27,588 bases of DNA from Coemansia sp. RSA 1804 (Eukaryota > Kickxellomycota > Kickxellomycetes > Kickxellales > Kickxellaceae): positions 1-27,588 of the forward strand of contig JANBTH010000198.1 in assembly GCA_027578815.1 (NCBI GenBank). Reading direction: 5' to 3'. The position numbers and the translations under genes are program-made. Below the pieces are notes generated by a model. That model was given only the letters and a program-made list of their open reading frames with translations, had not been told where the DNA came from and did not search any database. Below, piece after piece: positions 1 through 9,304 of this stretch. Position 1 is the first letter of the stretch, and the number at the start of each line of letters is the position of its first letter.

Positions 1-77
1 ATGCTCTTATCAATTAGCTGGAACAAGGAGTGAGCAAGTGATGTCTTTCCAGCACCTGTGCAGACAAAAATGCCAAT
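1..77 (-). CDS. Partial P-loop ATPase (ABC-C transporter-like), cut by the left edge
   Basis: On the minus strand the edge encodes a Walker A motif, TGAGKTSL, preceded by IGIF and followed by AHSLFQLID. This spacing matches the nucleotide-binding domain of class C ABC transporters (consensus VGRTGAGKSSL followed by LFRLI). The frame is open only from about position 176 leftward, after a TGA at 177 to 179, and the residues before the Walker A do not look like a normal NBD. The fragment is therefore either an exon whose 3' splice site lies near the CACAG at 56 to 60, or a decayed copy. The rest of the gene lies outside the window. Identity as an ABC protein is a family-level inference from about 25 residues. 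Confidence 0.35.
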   Translation of the reverse strand, partial: MGIFVCTGAGKTSLAHSLFQLIDKS

Positions 78-747
78 GTATAAAAAGAAATCAGAAACCT
101 TAACTAAATATATACTTTTCACTTTTGCATTCAATATCAGCTGTTTAAACCCAACCACCTTTATGCAATGAATAGCTCAATAGACACTAATTATCTAGCC
201 TAATAACATATTTGCTTTACACATGTATGGGAAATTATCTGCAGCACATTATACCATTCAAGAGACATGATATAAATTAAAACTTTTACAGATGAATGAT
301 ACAATTTGGATTGTTTATCTTTTGGACACTTAAGAAACTCATGAATAGAGAGATAATCTTGCAAAATGTAAAGTTTTATTAAAACAAATGGTGGATCTCA
401 ATTGATCTTTTAGTATATCAATCTTAATATAACACTACAAATAGTGCAAATGATATGGCAGCTGTGGCACATATTCCGAACAAACAAACAGTCTGGCAAA
501 CAGACCAGTGTTAATATGCCACCACCAGTCTTTTGCTTGTGTGTACTTTTTTTGCTGGTTGCTTGGGCTGCCATGATTTCAATTGTATTGTTTGCTGTTT
601 CTTTGTTATTGTGGCAAGAAAAATGCCTTTTGAGTGGTGTTTTTATCTGCCAACTGTTCCTTTTTCTCCTCTTCTCCCTGCATCGTCTGTATATTACTTT
701 CTTTTTCTTCCCTTTATTCCTTCTTTCCTTTCCTTCCATTCATACAC
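78..747. other. Non-coding spacer upstream of the permease
   Basis: The left part is AT-rich with no convincing reading frame. From about 640 to 745 it becomes a strongly CT-rich tract ending just before the permease ATG, which is a common look for fungal promoters and leaders. The short frames here are pyrimidine-tract artefacts. I see no RNA gene. Confidence 0.5.
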
Positions 748-2388
748 ATGCGGCAGAACGACATTCAGCTCCACGAGTACCGGATTCTGGAGTCCGATTC
801 AAATGGGCACGACTTTGCACAGAACCGTCGCAGCGGAAGCAGTCAGTTTGTTAGCAGTCAGTTTGTTAGCAGCCAGTCTGTTAGCAGCCAGTCTGTTAGC
901 AGCCAGTCTGTTAGCAGCCAGTCTGTTAGCAGCCACGACCTGGCAACAGCACAGCCCGAGGAGCTGGAGCGGCGGCTGGGGCTGTGGAGCGGCATGGCAA
1001 TAGTGATAGGAACAATCATTGGGTCTGGGGTATTCTCAACACCATCGCTTATCCTGGACGCTGTGGGTTCGGCGGGCATGAGTGTGGTGGTGTGGATTCT
1101 GGGCGCGGCTGTCAGCATCTGCGGATGCATTGCGTATATGGAGCTTGGGACAATGCTGCCCAGAAGCGGCGGAGAGAAGGAGTATCTGGACACAGCGTAT
1201 CCGCGGCCACGCGCACTGCTTTCGTTTCTGTTCTGCCTGTCATCGATCTTCGTGTGCAGTCCCAGCGCACTGGCGGCAGACTCTGTTGTGACTGGCACCT
1301 TCTTTGTCTACGCAGCTACTGGGCGTGCGTCGGGGCATTCGGAGTGGGTGCAGAGGCTTATTGGCGTTGCGGTTGCTGTGGTTTGCACTCTGATGCACGG
1401 CTTCTTTGTGCGCGGCACTATCAGAGTGCAGAGCGCGCTGACTGCTGTCAAGGTGCTTCTGCTGCTGCTGATTGTGTTTGTTGGGCTTGTGGTAGCGCTG
1501 GTACACAGGGACTCTGCTGCCGCCACCTCACAGAGCTTTTCGCATGCGTTTGCTGGAACATCCACGCATCCCAGCGCGTACTCGTCGGCGCTCTTCAAGG
1601 TGTTCTTTGCGTACTCTGGATACACTGCGCTCAACTACTCGATTGACGAGCTCAAGGATCCGGTCCGCAATCTCCCACGGGCGGCGCTTGGCGGGCTCTT
1701 TGTCACAGCAGTGCTCTATGTTCTGTCGAATGTGGCATACTTTCTGGTCCTTGACCCAGAGGCCATCCGGTCATCGAGCACAGCTGTCGCAGGCGTGTTT
1801 TTCAGCAAGGCGTTTGGAGAGGCTGTTGGGCAGCGTGTTGTTCCGGTGTTTATAGGGCTTGCTACGCTGGGCAATGTGATGTGCGGCATGTTTTCAGCAT
1901 CGCGCGTGATATTTGAGGCGGCGCGCGAAGGATATCTTCCGCTGGACCGGTATCTGGGAAGCGTCAGCGGTTTCCAGTCGCCTCTGTGGGCTCTGGCCAT
2001 GAGCTGTGTGCTGACTGCCTTGTTTATAGTGACTCCGCCTCCCGGCGAGGCGTACAGCTTTCTTATTGACATTGGCGGCTACTCTCTGTGGCTCTTTTAC
2101 GGGTTGTCTGTTGCTGGGCTTTTGGTCCTCCGCCACACACGCAGGGATCTTGTTCGGCCGTTCAGGGCTTGGAATGTTGCCAATGGCATCACGATTGCGT
2201 CTGCTCTGTTCATGTGCATAGTGCCTTTTATGAAACCCGAGTCGGAGGATGGAGCCATTCCGTACTGGGCAGCGCCAACGTCTGCCGTCTCCTTTGTAGC
2301 GCTGTCAGGCATCCTGTGGTATGTGCAGATTGTCTTGCGCAGAGGAATAGAGCTTTCGTACAACGCTAGAAACCAAGAGTTCAAGTAA
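748..2388 (+). CDS. L-type amino acid permease (LAT/MUP1-like, APC superfamily)
   Basis: The product is a 546-residue plasma-membrane amino acid transporter of the APC superfamily. TM1 near residues 80 to 105 carries the signature GTIIGSGVFSTPS, the unwound substrate-binding helix of LAT and MUP1-type carriers. It is followed by a Pro-Arg-Ser-Gly-Gly-Glu stretch before TM3 that is typical of this family (PRSGGEK). About eleven further hydrophobic segments follow, giving roughly 12 TM helices. I chose the ATG at 748 because the in-frame extension upstream to 634 only translates a pyrimidine-rich leader. The hydrophilic N-terminus holds six 5-residue repeats of the SSQ(F/S)V type. By family, the substrate could be methionine or another large neutral amino acid; the sequence does not settle which. 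Confidence 0.9.
   Translation: MRQNDIQLHEYRILESDSNGHDFAQNRRSGSSQFVSSQFVSSQSVSSQSVSSQSVSSQSVSSHDLATAQPEELERRLGLWSGMAIVIGTIIGSGVFSTPSLILDAVGSAGMSVVVWILGAAVSICGCIAYMELGTMLPRSGGEKEYLDTAYPRPRALLSFLFCLSSIFVCSPSALAADSVVTGTFFVYAATGRASGHSEWVQRLIGVAVAVVCTLMHGFFVRGTIRVQSALTAVKVLLLLLIVFVGLVVALVHRDSAAATSQSFSHAFAGTSTHPSAYSSALFKVFFAYSGYTALNYSIDELKDPVRNLPRAALGGLFVTAVLYVLSNVAYFLVLDPEAIRSSSTAVAGVFFSKAFGEAVGQRVVPVFIGLATLGNVMCGMFSASRVIFEAAREGYLPLDRYLGSVSGFQSPLWALAMSCVLTALFIVTPPPGEAYSFLIDIGGYSLWLFYGLSVAGLLVLRHTRRDLVRPFRAWNVANGITIASALFMCIVPFMKPESEDGAIPYWAAPTSAVSFVALSGILWYVQIVLRRGIELSYNARNQEFK
838..927 (+). repeat. 15-bp minisatellite inside the permease N-terminus
   Basis: Six exact-length copies of a 15-bp unit (AGC AGY CAG TYT GTT) run in frame. 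Two copies encode SSQFV and four encode SSQSV, followed by a partial SS. The last four copies are identical at DNA level, which points to recent expansion. The repeat lies in the cytosolic tail before TM1, so copy number can change without breaking the frame. Confidence 0.95.
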
Positions 2389-2547
2389 GCGGGCGGTGTT
2401 TGTATTTTGAAGGCTGTGCATTGTAAATCAGTTAACTATCAAAAAAACATGATATTTGCATGTGGTTACGAGTAGGCTGTATAAAAAACCATATGGTATA
2501 TTCACATTACATACAGCAAAACATAAAAACACAGACTGATAAAATGC

Positions 2548-2553
2548 AAAAAA
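2548..2553 (-). terminator. Pol III terminator of tRNA-Ser
   Basis: A run of six T on the minus strand begins 5 nt after the tRNA discriminator base, as expected for RNA polymerase III termination. Confidence 0.75.
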
Positions 2554-2557
2554 TAAG

Positions 2558-2639
2558 CGTCAGCTACAGGATTTGAACCTGTGCGGGCAATGCCCAACAG
2601 ATTTCGAGTCTGTCGCCTTAACCACTCGGCCAAACTGAC
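2558..2639 (-). tRNA. tRNA-Ser (anticodon CGA)
   Basis: An 82-nt cloverleaf can be folded by hand. The acceptor stem GTCAGTT pairs with AGCTGAC with one T-G wobble, and the discriminator is G, as in serine tRNAs. The anticodon stem ACAGA/TCTGT encloses loop CTCGAAA with anticodon CGA, which reads UCG. A class II variable arm with stem GGGC/GCCC follows, then the T arm ACAGG-TTCGAAT-CCTGT. There is no intron, whereas the budding-yeast tRNA-Ser(CGA) has one. The CCA end is not encoded. Confidence 0.96.
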
Positions 2640-2942
2640 ATTTACCAGCCAATACGCTGTTTTTCCTGAGTTGAGGTACACAATGTAGTGTTTTTAATAA
2701 TTTTAGTTTGTTTTGTGGAAAGCGTTGATGTGTTTAGTATTAAAGATATATTCTGTTCTGAACCGTCTTGTTATTAGACTAAACTGACGGCAATCAAGAT
2801 ATAAATTGCAAATGTTGCACCAGTAATAACTTTCTTATTTTATTCGCACATTTTTCAAAATTAATATCCACATGAATCCAACCATTTCTTTACCGTTGTT
2901 CAGACATTAATGGATTTATTAATTATAGCAGTGCAGAATAGG
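2640..2942. other. AT-rich spacer between tRNA-Ser and DCTN5
   Basis: This 303-bp stretch holds the 5' flank of the tRNA and the 3' region of the minus-strand DCTN5 gene. I see no further gene. Confidence 0.5.
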
Positions 2943-3509
2943 TTAGGCGGGAACAAACTTTGCATACTTGTCCTTGGACTGGGCCTCAAAGATCTCCTGC
3001 GTCGACTCGGGAAGCTGGGCAACGACCTTGGCAGGGGGCCCGCCAGAAACGACCGAGAAGGGAGGAACCACGGTGTTTGGAGCAATAACAGCACCGTCCT
3101 CAATGAGACAGCAGTCTCTGATGATAGCAAACCTGCCAATAATGCAGTTTCTGCCAATCTTGACAAACGAGCCAATAGACGCGGCCTCGACTATGGAGTT
3201 CTGGCCAATATCCACATGGTCGCCTATTTTGAGCGGATAGTAGCTGAACACACCCTTGTACGTCTTGTAGGGGGGCCGGAGAACCGAGCTCTCGCCCAGC
3301 GAGCAGAACCTGCCGATTAATACTGATGCTTGGTGGCTGGGGCCTGCGCGCCGTAGGTCCCCGCGGATCGTGCATTTGCTGTGGACTATCGTCTTGCCCC
3401 CGAGGACTATGTTCTGGCTTCCGGAAATAAGCGACCGGCGGCTGACCTTGTTGCCGGTATCGGTTTCTATGAATTCGCTGCGTTTGTAGGTTGTGTATTC
3501 GAGCTCCAT
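2943..3509 (-). CDS. DCTN5: Dynactin subunit 5 (p25)
   Basis: The 188-residue product matches dynactin p25, a left-handed beta-helix protein of the dynactin pointed-end complex that helps dynein bind cargo such as early endosomes. The N-terminus (MELEYTTYKRSEFIETDTGN, then KVSRRS) aligns with animal DCTN5, as do SGSQNIVLGGKTI, IRGDL, SVLRPPYKTYKGV, IGDHV and VVPPFSVVSGGPP. Hexapeptide repeats (I/V-G-x-x-x-x) fill residues 75 to 150. The ATG at 3509 was chosen because homology begins there; a 31-residue in-frame extension upstream has no family counterpart. A short insert (GPSHQAS) breaks the first repeat region relative to animals. The gene is divergent from eIF3k and intronless. Its presence indicates a filamentous rather than yeast-like dynactin. 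Confidence 0.93.
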   Translation of the reverse strand: MELEYTTYKRSEFIETDTGNKVSRRSLISGSQNIVLGGKTIVHSKCTIRGDLRRAGPSHQASVLIGRFCSLGESSVLRPPYKTYKGVFSYYPLKIGDHVDIGQNSIVEAASIGSFVKIGRNCIIGRFAIIRDCCLIEDGAVIAPNTVVPPFSVVSGGPPAKVVAQLPESTQEIFEAQSKDKYAKFVPA

Positions 3510-3918
3510 TCTCGTTGAATTTGAATTGTATGCGATGCAGTAAAGAATGCCCGTGTGTTTGCAGAAGAAATAAGAAAAAATAGTACAAGGCACAAGGAAC
3601 AAGAAGAGGAGCAGCCAGTGTGAAGAGGGCTTGCGCTCTTGGGCTTATTAGCTAAACGACCTGATCTGCTAATGACAAGCGAGCCGAGTCGCAAATCCAG
3701 TCTCGTGGGTTTTAAAAAAATTTATAAAGAAATGGCAGTTCTCATCCCCAGCCTTCCCCATTAAAACCACAAAGTCTTTTCAAGACATTCGTTCAATTGG
3801 AGAATTCAGCTTCCTTTTTTTCAGTACTGCTTTCTCTCTTTTCTTTCACTTTTTCCTTGCATTGCCGATTAGCCGCTTATACTTGTTCGCTTTATTATAT
3901 TCAAACCAAAAGGATAAA
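3510..3918. promoter_or_regulatory. Divergent promoter region DCTN5 / eIF3k
   Basis: These 409 bp separate two divergent start codons. A TTTAAAAAAATTTATAAA AT-rich stretch lies near 3710 to 3728, and a CT-rich tract runs from 3810 to 3860 ahead of eIF3k. No individual factor site is assigned. Confidence 0.5.
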
Positions 3919-4623
3919 ATGGCCACCACTTCCTTCGATCGTCCATCAACACGGCCAGATGAAATCCACACTCTTCTGACAGGAGTAGAGCGGTACAATC
4001 CGCAAAAGGCCGGGGTGCTCGAGGATTACCTGGAACGGCAGTGCGCGAATTCGGATCCGCTAAGCAACCACGATCTGATGGCGAATCTAGCGCTGCTGAA
4101 AATGTACCAGTTCAATCCGGATCTCGTGAACCTGGACGCCATCCGGTGCATCCTGGTGAAGGCGCTGATATCGCAGTCGCAGAGCGACTTCAACCTGTGT
4201 CTGTACCTGCTTTCGGACGACATCTGCAAGGACGCTTCGATCAGCAAGCTGCTTGTGCTCAGGGACTATCTCGAGGGCGCGCAGTTCGACAAGTTCTGGA
4301 AGGAGATCTACGGCGCCGAGGACGACGACGAGGGCTCGGTTGTCGATGATATCGCTGGGTTTGACAGCGGGTTGCGCAGACTGATTATCGGCGAGATCAC
4401 CAGCACGTACCAGACGGTTGCGGTGAAGGCGGTTGAGACGATGGTCAGCCTCAACGAGGAGGCCGTGCTGCGTCTGTGCAAGGAGTACAACTGGCCAGTC
4501 GACGGCAACGGCATCATCACGCTGCCGCTCAAGAGCGAGAACAAGGCCAAGAACACCGTCATCAAGGAAAACGTCAAGTTCGAGCAGCTCACCAAGATCA
4601 TCTCGGCCGCCAACGGCATCTAA
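3919..4623 (+). CDS. EIF3K: Translation initiation factor eIF3 subunit k
   Basis: The 234-residue product is the small non-core eIF3k subunit, an N-terminal HEAT-like domain plus a C-terminal winged-helix (PCI-related) domain, which sits with eIF3l on the 40S-bound eIF3 complex. Recognisable blocks are ERYNPQKAGVLEDYLERQ near the N-terminus, then LALLKMYQFNP, LCLYLLSDD, and the C-terminal EYNWPVDGNGIITLP. The start at 3919 has a good context (AAAATGGCC); the frame extends upstream without homology. Length fits animal and plant eIF3k (about 220 residues). It is intronless and convergent with MAD1, with only 75 bp between the two stop codons. Budding yeast lacks this subunit. Confidence 0.93.
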   Translation: MATTSFDRPSTRPDEIHTLLTGVERYNPQKAGVLEDYLERQCANSDPLSNHDLMANLALLKMYQFNPDLVNLDAIRCILVKALISQSQSDFNLCLYLLSDDICKDASISKLLVLRDYLEGAQFDKFWKEIYGAEDDDEGSVVDDIAGFDSGLRRLIIGEITSTYQTVAVKAVETMVSLNEEAVLRLCKEYNWPVDGNGIITLPLKSENKAKNTVIKENVKFEQLTKIISAANGI

Positions 4624-4698
4624 GCCCACCTTATATCGTTTTATTTTAGCCCCAACGTGTAAATGACATGTTTAAAATAAAAAAAAACTGACATAGGC

Positions 4699-7501
4699 TT
4701 ACTGCGAATGCGGCGGCTGGTCCAAGCGCGCCTCAAAGCCCTGCAGCGTGATGGTTGCCAAGAAGCCGGGGATGCTGCCGCGCTCCTGGACCCAGTAGCG
4801 GATGTCGTTGGCCAGACTCTGGAGATACGGCTTGCTGCCGCCGCCAGTCAGCTGCATGACGCCGTGGTTGCCTTCGCCGCTGGTAAACACAAAGCTCTGG
4901 TCAACCTCCGCCGCATACGTCGAGGTGAAGCGCACGCTGCCGTTGGCCAGGAAGTCCACGCGGTAGCCGAGAATCAGATAAACAACTTCGCGCAGCTCCG
5001 CCGCCTTCTTCTTCCACTCCTTCTTGTATCTGCTGATCAGCTTGACCGAGTCCTCCAGCTGCCTTGTCAGACTCGTGTTCTCGGTGCGCAGATTGTCAAT
5101 CGTGTGGAAGAATGGCGAGCTTGCCTCCGCGTCCGCCACTGGCTCCTCCTCCTCTTTATTCTCCTCGAGCCCTCCTTGCTGCTGCTCCAGCTGGCGGATC
5201 CGCTCCACCAGGGCTTCGTTCTCAGCCGTCATGGCCTTGAGCTTCTCCAAACGGATCGCATAGTCCTGCGCTGCAGGGTTGTCAATAAGCTGCAGAATGC
5301 GCGTGGTCCGCGGGTTATATCCAAGCCCCGCGCCCACCTGGTGCTCCAGTCGCGCCGTCTCCTTCTCCAGCGCATCATAGCGCTCGCCCAGACGCCGGTG
5401 CTCCTCGCGGAGTCCATCGAGCTCGCACTGCTTGGCCTCTGCGTCCTCGCGGTATCCCTGCAGCAGCGACGCCGACGCCGTCTCCAGACTGCCGTGGCCG
5501 GTCTCGAATCGAGCATCAATAGAGCGCGGAGAGCTGGTTGTGGCAGCAGAAGATCCAACAGTCGATTCGAGCGATGCGATCCACGCGCGCTGCTCGTCAA
5601 TGAACCGCTCGAGCTGCTCGATGCGAGCCGCCTTCTGGCGGTCGTAGTTGCCGCCCATGAGCGAGTCCTCCTCACGGTCGTACGAGTGCAGCTGGGTGCG
5701 CAGGAACTCGGCCTCGCGCACAGCGTGCTGTCTCGACGCATCGAGCTTGATGGCGCGGGTTCTTTCTGCGGCCACCTCGCTCTCGAGTCGCGCGCACTCG
5801 CGCTTGCATGTCTTCGCTTCTTCGGCAATCCGCTGTAGCTGCAGATCGTCCGAGTCCCTGGCGTCCTGCAGGGCCTGGAGCTTGGTTTCCAGCAGCTGGA
5901 TCCTGCTCTTCTGCGTGGTCATCGTCTTGGCTGCGGCAAACGGCGAGCACGGCGCATGCTGCTGTCCTCCGGGCTGCTGCATCTGCTGCGGATTCTCCCC
6001 GAACACGCGGTCCCACTGCTCGCGCTCCTGCTGCAGCGCAGCGAACCGCGCCTCCGCCTCCGCATGCTCTTCCTGCTGCTTCTCAAGCCTGTCGACCTTG
6101 GCCTGCAGCGACCGAGCCAGCTCGTGCTCGCGCTCGTATTTTGTGCTGACCTCGACCAGCGCGTGGAGCTTGCTGCGTAGCTGGCTGTTTTGCTGCTCGA
6201 CGGCCTTGATGTAGTCGCACTGCTCACGCAGATCGCGCTCCAGGAAAGCGGTACGCTCACGCAGCGGCAAAACATCAGCAACATTGGCAGCATCAGCATT
6301 ATCCCCGCCTGCTTCGCTTCCGGAGAGCGCCGTCCGAAGACGGAGCTGCAGTTCAGCAATATCCTGGTCCTTCACACGCAGCTCACGCATCATCGAGTCC
6401 GCAATGTACTGCAACGACACGACGTCGGCCGAGGCCTCATCGGACGGGCGGTTCTTCGCCTCCGCCAAACCCTGGAGCTCAGCAACCGTGCGCTCGGCCC
6501 TAGCCAGCCTGGTATGCAGGTCGTCGGTGGTATCCAGGTGCTCCGCCTTAAGCCGCCGCATAGCACGATGCGCGTCATCCAGACGTTGCTCGAGCTCCTG
6601 CGCAGCATCGGCCATCTTGTCGATCCGCGCCTCGTACGACGACCGCTGCGCCGCCATCTCGCGCTCCACCGTGCGCCGCTGCTCCGCAAGCTGCTCCTCT
6701 TGCTCGAATAGCCATCTGCGGTCGCGCTCCAGCTTTTCCACCCGCTTGGTCTGCGCCGCCAAATCGGCCTCCAGACGCTGCTGTGCGCGCCGCGCATCCA
6801 CGCGCTCGTTCTCCCGGTCCGTTTCCAGCTGCCGCAGCTCAAACCGCGCCCGCTCTGTCCCCCTGCGAGCTGTCTCTAGTTTGCCAAGATACTCGCTCTC
6901 CTTGCACGCCGACTCCAGGATACTGCGGGCCGGAGACGGCTGTTGTTGAACTGAAGACCCATTATTGTCTCCTGTGCTGCCATTTCCCCCCCATCTCGCG
7001 ACGCGCCAACGGTGTTCTGGCCCCGTTCAGCGGCGAGATATGCGCAAACAGTCTCTGCGGCCGCATCATTAGCGTATCAAGCAGCGACGGTGTAGCAGCA
7101 GCAGCAGCAGCAGCAGCGCTGTCGTTTCGGCGACCCAAGCCAGTAGCCGCCGACTGTCGGATAGGTGTTTCGAGAGCAAGCGACCACGATGCAGATGCAG
7201 TATCCGCTGATGTTGCTGCACTCGGGCTACCGTCAACCAATTGGCGCTTGGTGCCGCGTGCCCCACCTCTTCCTCCTCCTCCACCCGCCGCTGCTAGTGT
7301 CAACGGTACGCGCTCGGTAATGCTCTGGAGTCGAGACCGAATCACGGTGGATGGCGGCACTTCATTCGCCGAGTAGTTGCGATTGAATTGGGGTGCGCGT
7401 GAACGCGTTGGCATTGTGGAATGCGACACCCCCACGGCGGCAGCGGCATCCTTGGGCGTTGTCGCCGTCTGTCTCTTTGCCGGCCGGGCGGACGGTTGCA
7501 T
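4699..7501 (-). CDS. MAD1: Spindle assembly checkpoint protein Mad1 (one apparent frame break)
   Basis: Mad1 is the long coiled-coil kinetochore protein that holds and converts Mad2 in the spindle checkpoint. Almost the whole product is predicted coiled coil. The Mad2-interaction motif RILQLIDNP lies at nt 5275 to 5301 and fits the (K/R)-hydrophobic-hydrophobic-x5-P rule. The C-terminal globular domain begins at LGYRVDFL and ends with SIPGFLATITL, as in human and yeast Mad1. The N-terminal 170 codons (ATG at 7501, basic and Ala-rich with an AGC/GCT repeat near 7094 to 7117) are in a different frame from the rest. The two open frames overlap between about 6962 and 7035, and dropping one base in the C7 run at 6986 to 6992 joins them into about 933 residues. 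No frame-compatible intron is visible. Fungal and human Mad1 are about 680 to 750 residues, so this one has an extended N-terminus. Confidence 0.88.
5275..5301 (-). other. Mad2-interaction motif within MAD1
   Basis: The codons encode RILQLIDNP. The basic residue, the paired hydrophobics and the proline eight residues on match the Mad2-binding safety-belt motif of known Mad1 proteins (human KVLHMSLNP). Confidence 0.8.
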
Positions 7502-7807
7502 TGAGGCGTATTTGGATGTAGCAAACCACCGATTCTACAACCCAGTTTAGGCGTCTTTTAAAAGATAGTGATGAAAATATGCTATTATGCGGCGGACATG
7601 AAAAAAAGCAAATAAAAAATAATTGTGGATTGATTGCGTCAATGCCAGCGAAATCCCAGTTGGCTTTGTTTTCTACTATCTGGAAGAGGGTTTGATCGGG
7701 GGTGGTTGGTGACTTTATTTAGCATTGGTTCTTGCTCTCTTCTCTTCTTCCTCTTCTTTTTCCTTGGCTTTTTACATGTATTTCCTTATTACGCCTTTCA
7801 ACACAGA
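7502..7807. promoter_or_regulatory. Divergent promoter region MAD1 / CCDC124
   Basis: The 306 bp between the MAD1 and CCDC124 starts contain a CT-rich tract at about 7730 to 7770 before the CCDC124 ATG and A-rich runs near 7600 to 7620. No specific factor site is assigned. Confidence 0.5.
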
Positions 7808-8688
7808 ATGCCAAAGAAATTCACCGGTGAAAACAGCAGAGGTAAGCGCCGTCGTGTAGTTTCCAACGGAGCTAGTGTTTCTTAGTTTATATTCCTACCT
7901 TCTCTTGCATACCACATACTTACCTCCTCTCTATTCCTCCCCCTTTTTCGCCACCCGGTATTGTAGCCACAAAGGCGAAGCAGATAAAGGACGAGGCAAA
8001 GGCCGTGAAGGATGCGGCAGTAAGGGCAGATAAGGAAGCCAAGGAGTCCGAGCAATGGGCAGTTGGGTCCAAGAAGGGCGGCAAGGCCGAGGAGAAGGCG
8101 GCCAAGCGACAGGAGCAGCTGGCACGCAAGCGGGAGATCGAGCAGGAGCTGGAGAAAGAGGACAAAGCGAACAAGACAGCCAAGCCAGCCAAGGGACTGC
8201 CCAAACCAAAGACGCCGGCCCAACGGGCATCTGCGCGCGGAACAAAGAAGACCGAGGAGAAGGAGCAGCAGATTGCGGCGGCCGAGCAGGAGAACAAGGA
8301 GATCGAGTCGTTTGCCGCCTCGAATCTCGACGACGCGCTCAACCTGATGGACTCGCTCAACGAGCCATCGTCATCGGTGCCTTCGGGTTCCACTTCCGGC
8401 GGCACCGCCAGTCTGGGCGGAGCTGCGGCGCTGGTGGACCGCCATCCGGAGAGGCGCGCTAAGGCTGCGTATAAGCTGTTTCTGGATCGCGAAATCCCCA
8501 GGATGCGCGAGGAAAACCCCGCCCTCCGGCTGTCCAAGATACGCGATCTTCTGTGGAAGGAGTGGCAGAAGTCGCCCGAGAACCCGCTCAATGTCAGCCG
8601 CGTTGCCCACAACGCCTCCCAGGCGGAGGTTGATGCCATCGTTGAGGAGGAGCGCAAGAAAATCCAGGACAGTCTGCGGATCAAGTAG
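7808..8688 (+). CDS. CCDC124: CCDC124 / Lso2-like ribosome-associated protein, two exons
   Basis: Exon 1 is 7808 to 7841 and exon 2 is 7967 to 8688, giving 251 residues. The start MPKKFTGEN is nearly the same as animal CCDC124 (MPKKFQGEN). The middle is a charged Lys/Glu/Ala helix (residues 12 to 110). The C-terminal block has DRHPERRAKAAY, then IPRMREENPALRLS and KEWQKSPENPLN, the conserved HMG-like tail of CCDC124. Known members bind the decoding and P-site region of vacant 80S ribosomes and help them restart after dormancy; yeast Lso2 corresponds to the N-terminal part only. Reading on without splicing meets TAG at 7883, so the intron must be removed. It is divergent from MAD1. Confidence 0.92.
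7842..7966 (+). other. Spliceosomal intron in CCDC124
   Basis: A 125-nt intron has donor G|GTAAGC and acceptor TTGTAG|CC. Joining G with CC makes GCC (Ala) and restores the CCDC124 frame. It interrupts codon 12. It is the only intron in the window that I can place with confidence. Confidence 0.87.
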
Positions 8689-9214
8689 TAGTCAGGATAC
8701 TCCTCGACTATGTTGTGCAAATAAATAAAATTATGTTCAGGCGTTATCTGGCTTGCTGGCGAGAATTCGCAAACTTTTTAGAAAGAAAAATAGAATACCC
8801 AATGTCGGAAACTCCGGACATACACATTTCCAAACAGAAAACAGCACAGGATTCTGGATGTCAAAAAGTTCACAACTAATTTCACCATTTCAAAAAGAAA
8901 AACTGGCCAACAAAAGAGGGGGTGCAGTAGTTCCAATATTATACGGCAGTCTAGCACAGAATATCCAATATGAAAAGTATATGCCTACTCCACTCTTTTT
9001 TCGTTGTTTGGACAATGCGTCTAAATTAGAATAATAGACATTTCTATTAAACTTCTTGTTATCATTTTTAATTCATACGATTAAAGCAAATGACTGCTCT
9101 AACCCCATTATGATTCTGTTTTAAGTAAGTTTATCCACACATCCGGTTTTCTCGGAATTGCCGTTAATAACAGGATGGTAATTTTCTACTTTTAGTTGTA
9201 GCTATTGTTGAGGA

Positions 9215-9222
9215 TATATAAA
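9215..9222 (+). promoter_or_regulatory. TATA box of small paralog 1
   Basis: TATATAAA followed by CGCCAG lies 156 bp before the ATG. The same TATATAAACGYCAG block precedes paralog 2 at nearly the same distance. Confidence 0.7.
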
Positions 9223-9304
9223 CGCCAGTATCCGGCAGCTGTGTCTTTCTCACTTTTCTAACAACAGCAAGCTCCAAAAAACAATTATTTTACACACATT
9301 TCAG

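Noticed and set aside
634..747. In-frame N-terminal extension of the permease resembling a hydrophobic signal
   Set aside because: It comes from a CT-rich leader; translating such tracts always gives Phe/Ser/Leu/Pro, and the family N-terminus is hydrophilic from 748.
3510..3602. 31-residue N-terminal extension of DCTN5
   Set aside because: Dynactin p25 homology starts exactly at MELEYTTY (3509); the extension matches nothing in the family.
4708..6711. Long plus-strand frames antisense to MAD1
   Set aside because: GC-rich codons of the coiled-coil gene leave the opposite frames open; the MAD1 motifs on the minus strand explain the region.
2943..7501. Clustering of microtubule genes (DCTN5, MAD1, and the distant TCP10-like gene)
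   Set aside because: They are interspersed with unrelated genes on both strands; in a gene-dense genome this is likely coincidence.
8753..9034. 93-codon open frame upstream of small paralog 1
   Set aside because: It begins with TTG rather than ATG, and the frame is not kept in the duplicated unit at about 9800 to 10100, so it is most likely upstream regulatory DNA.
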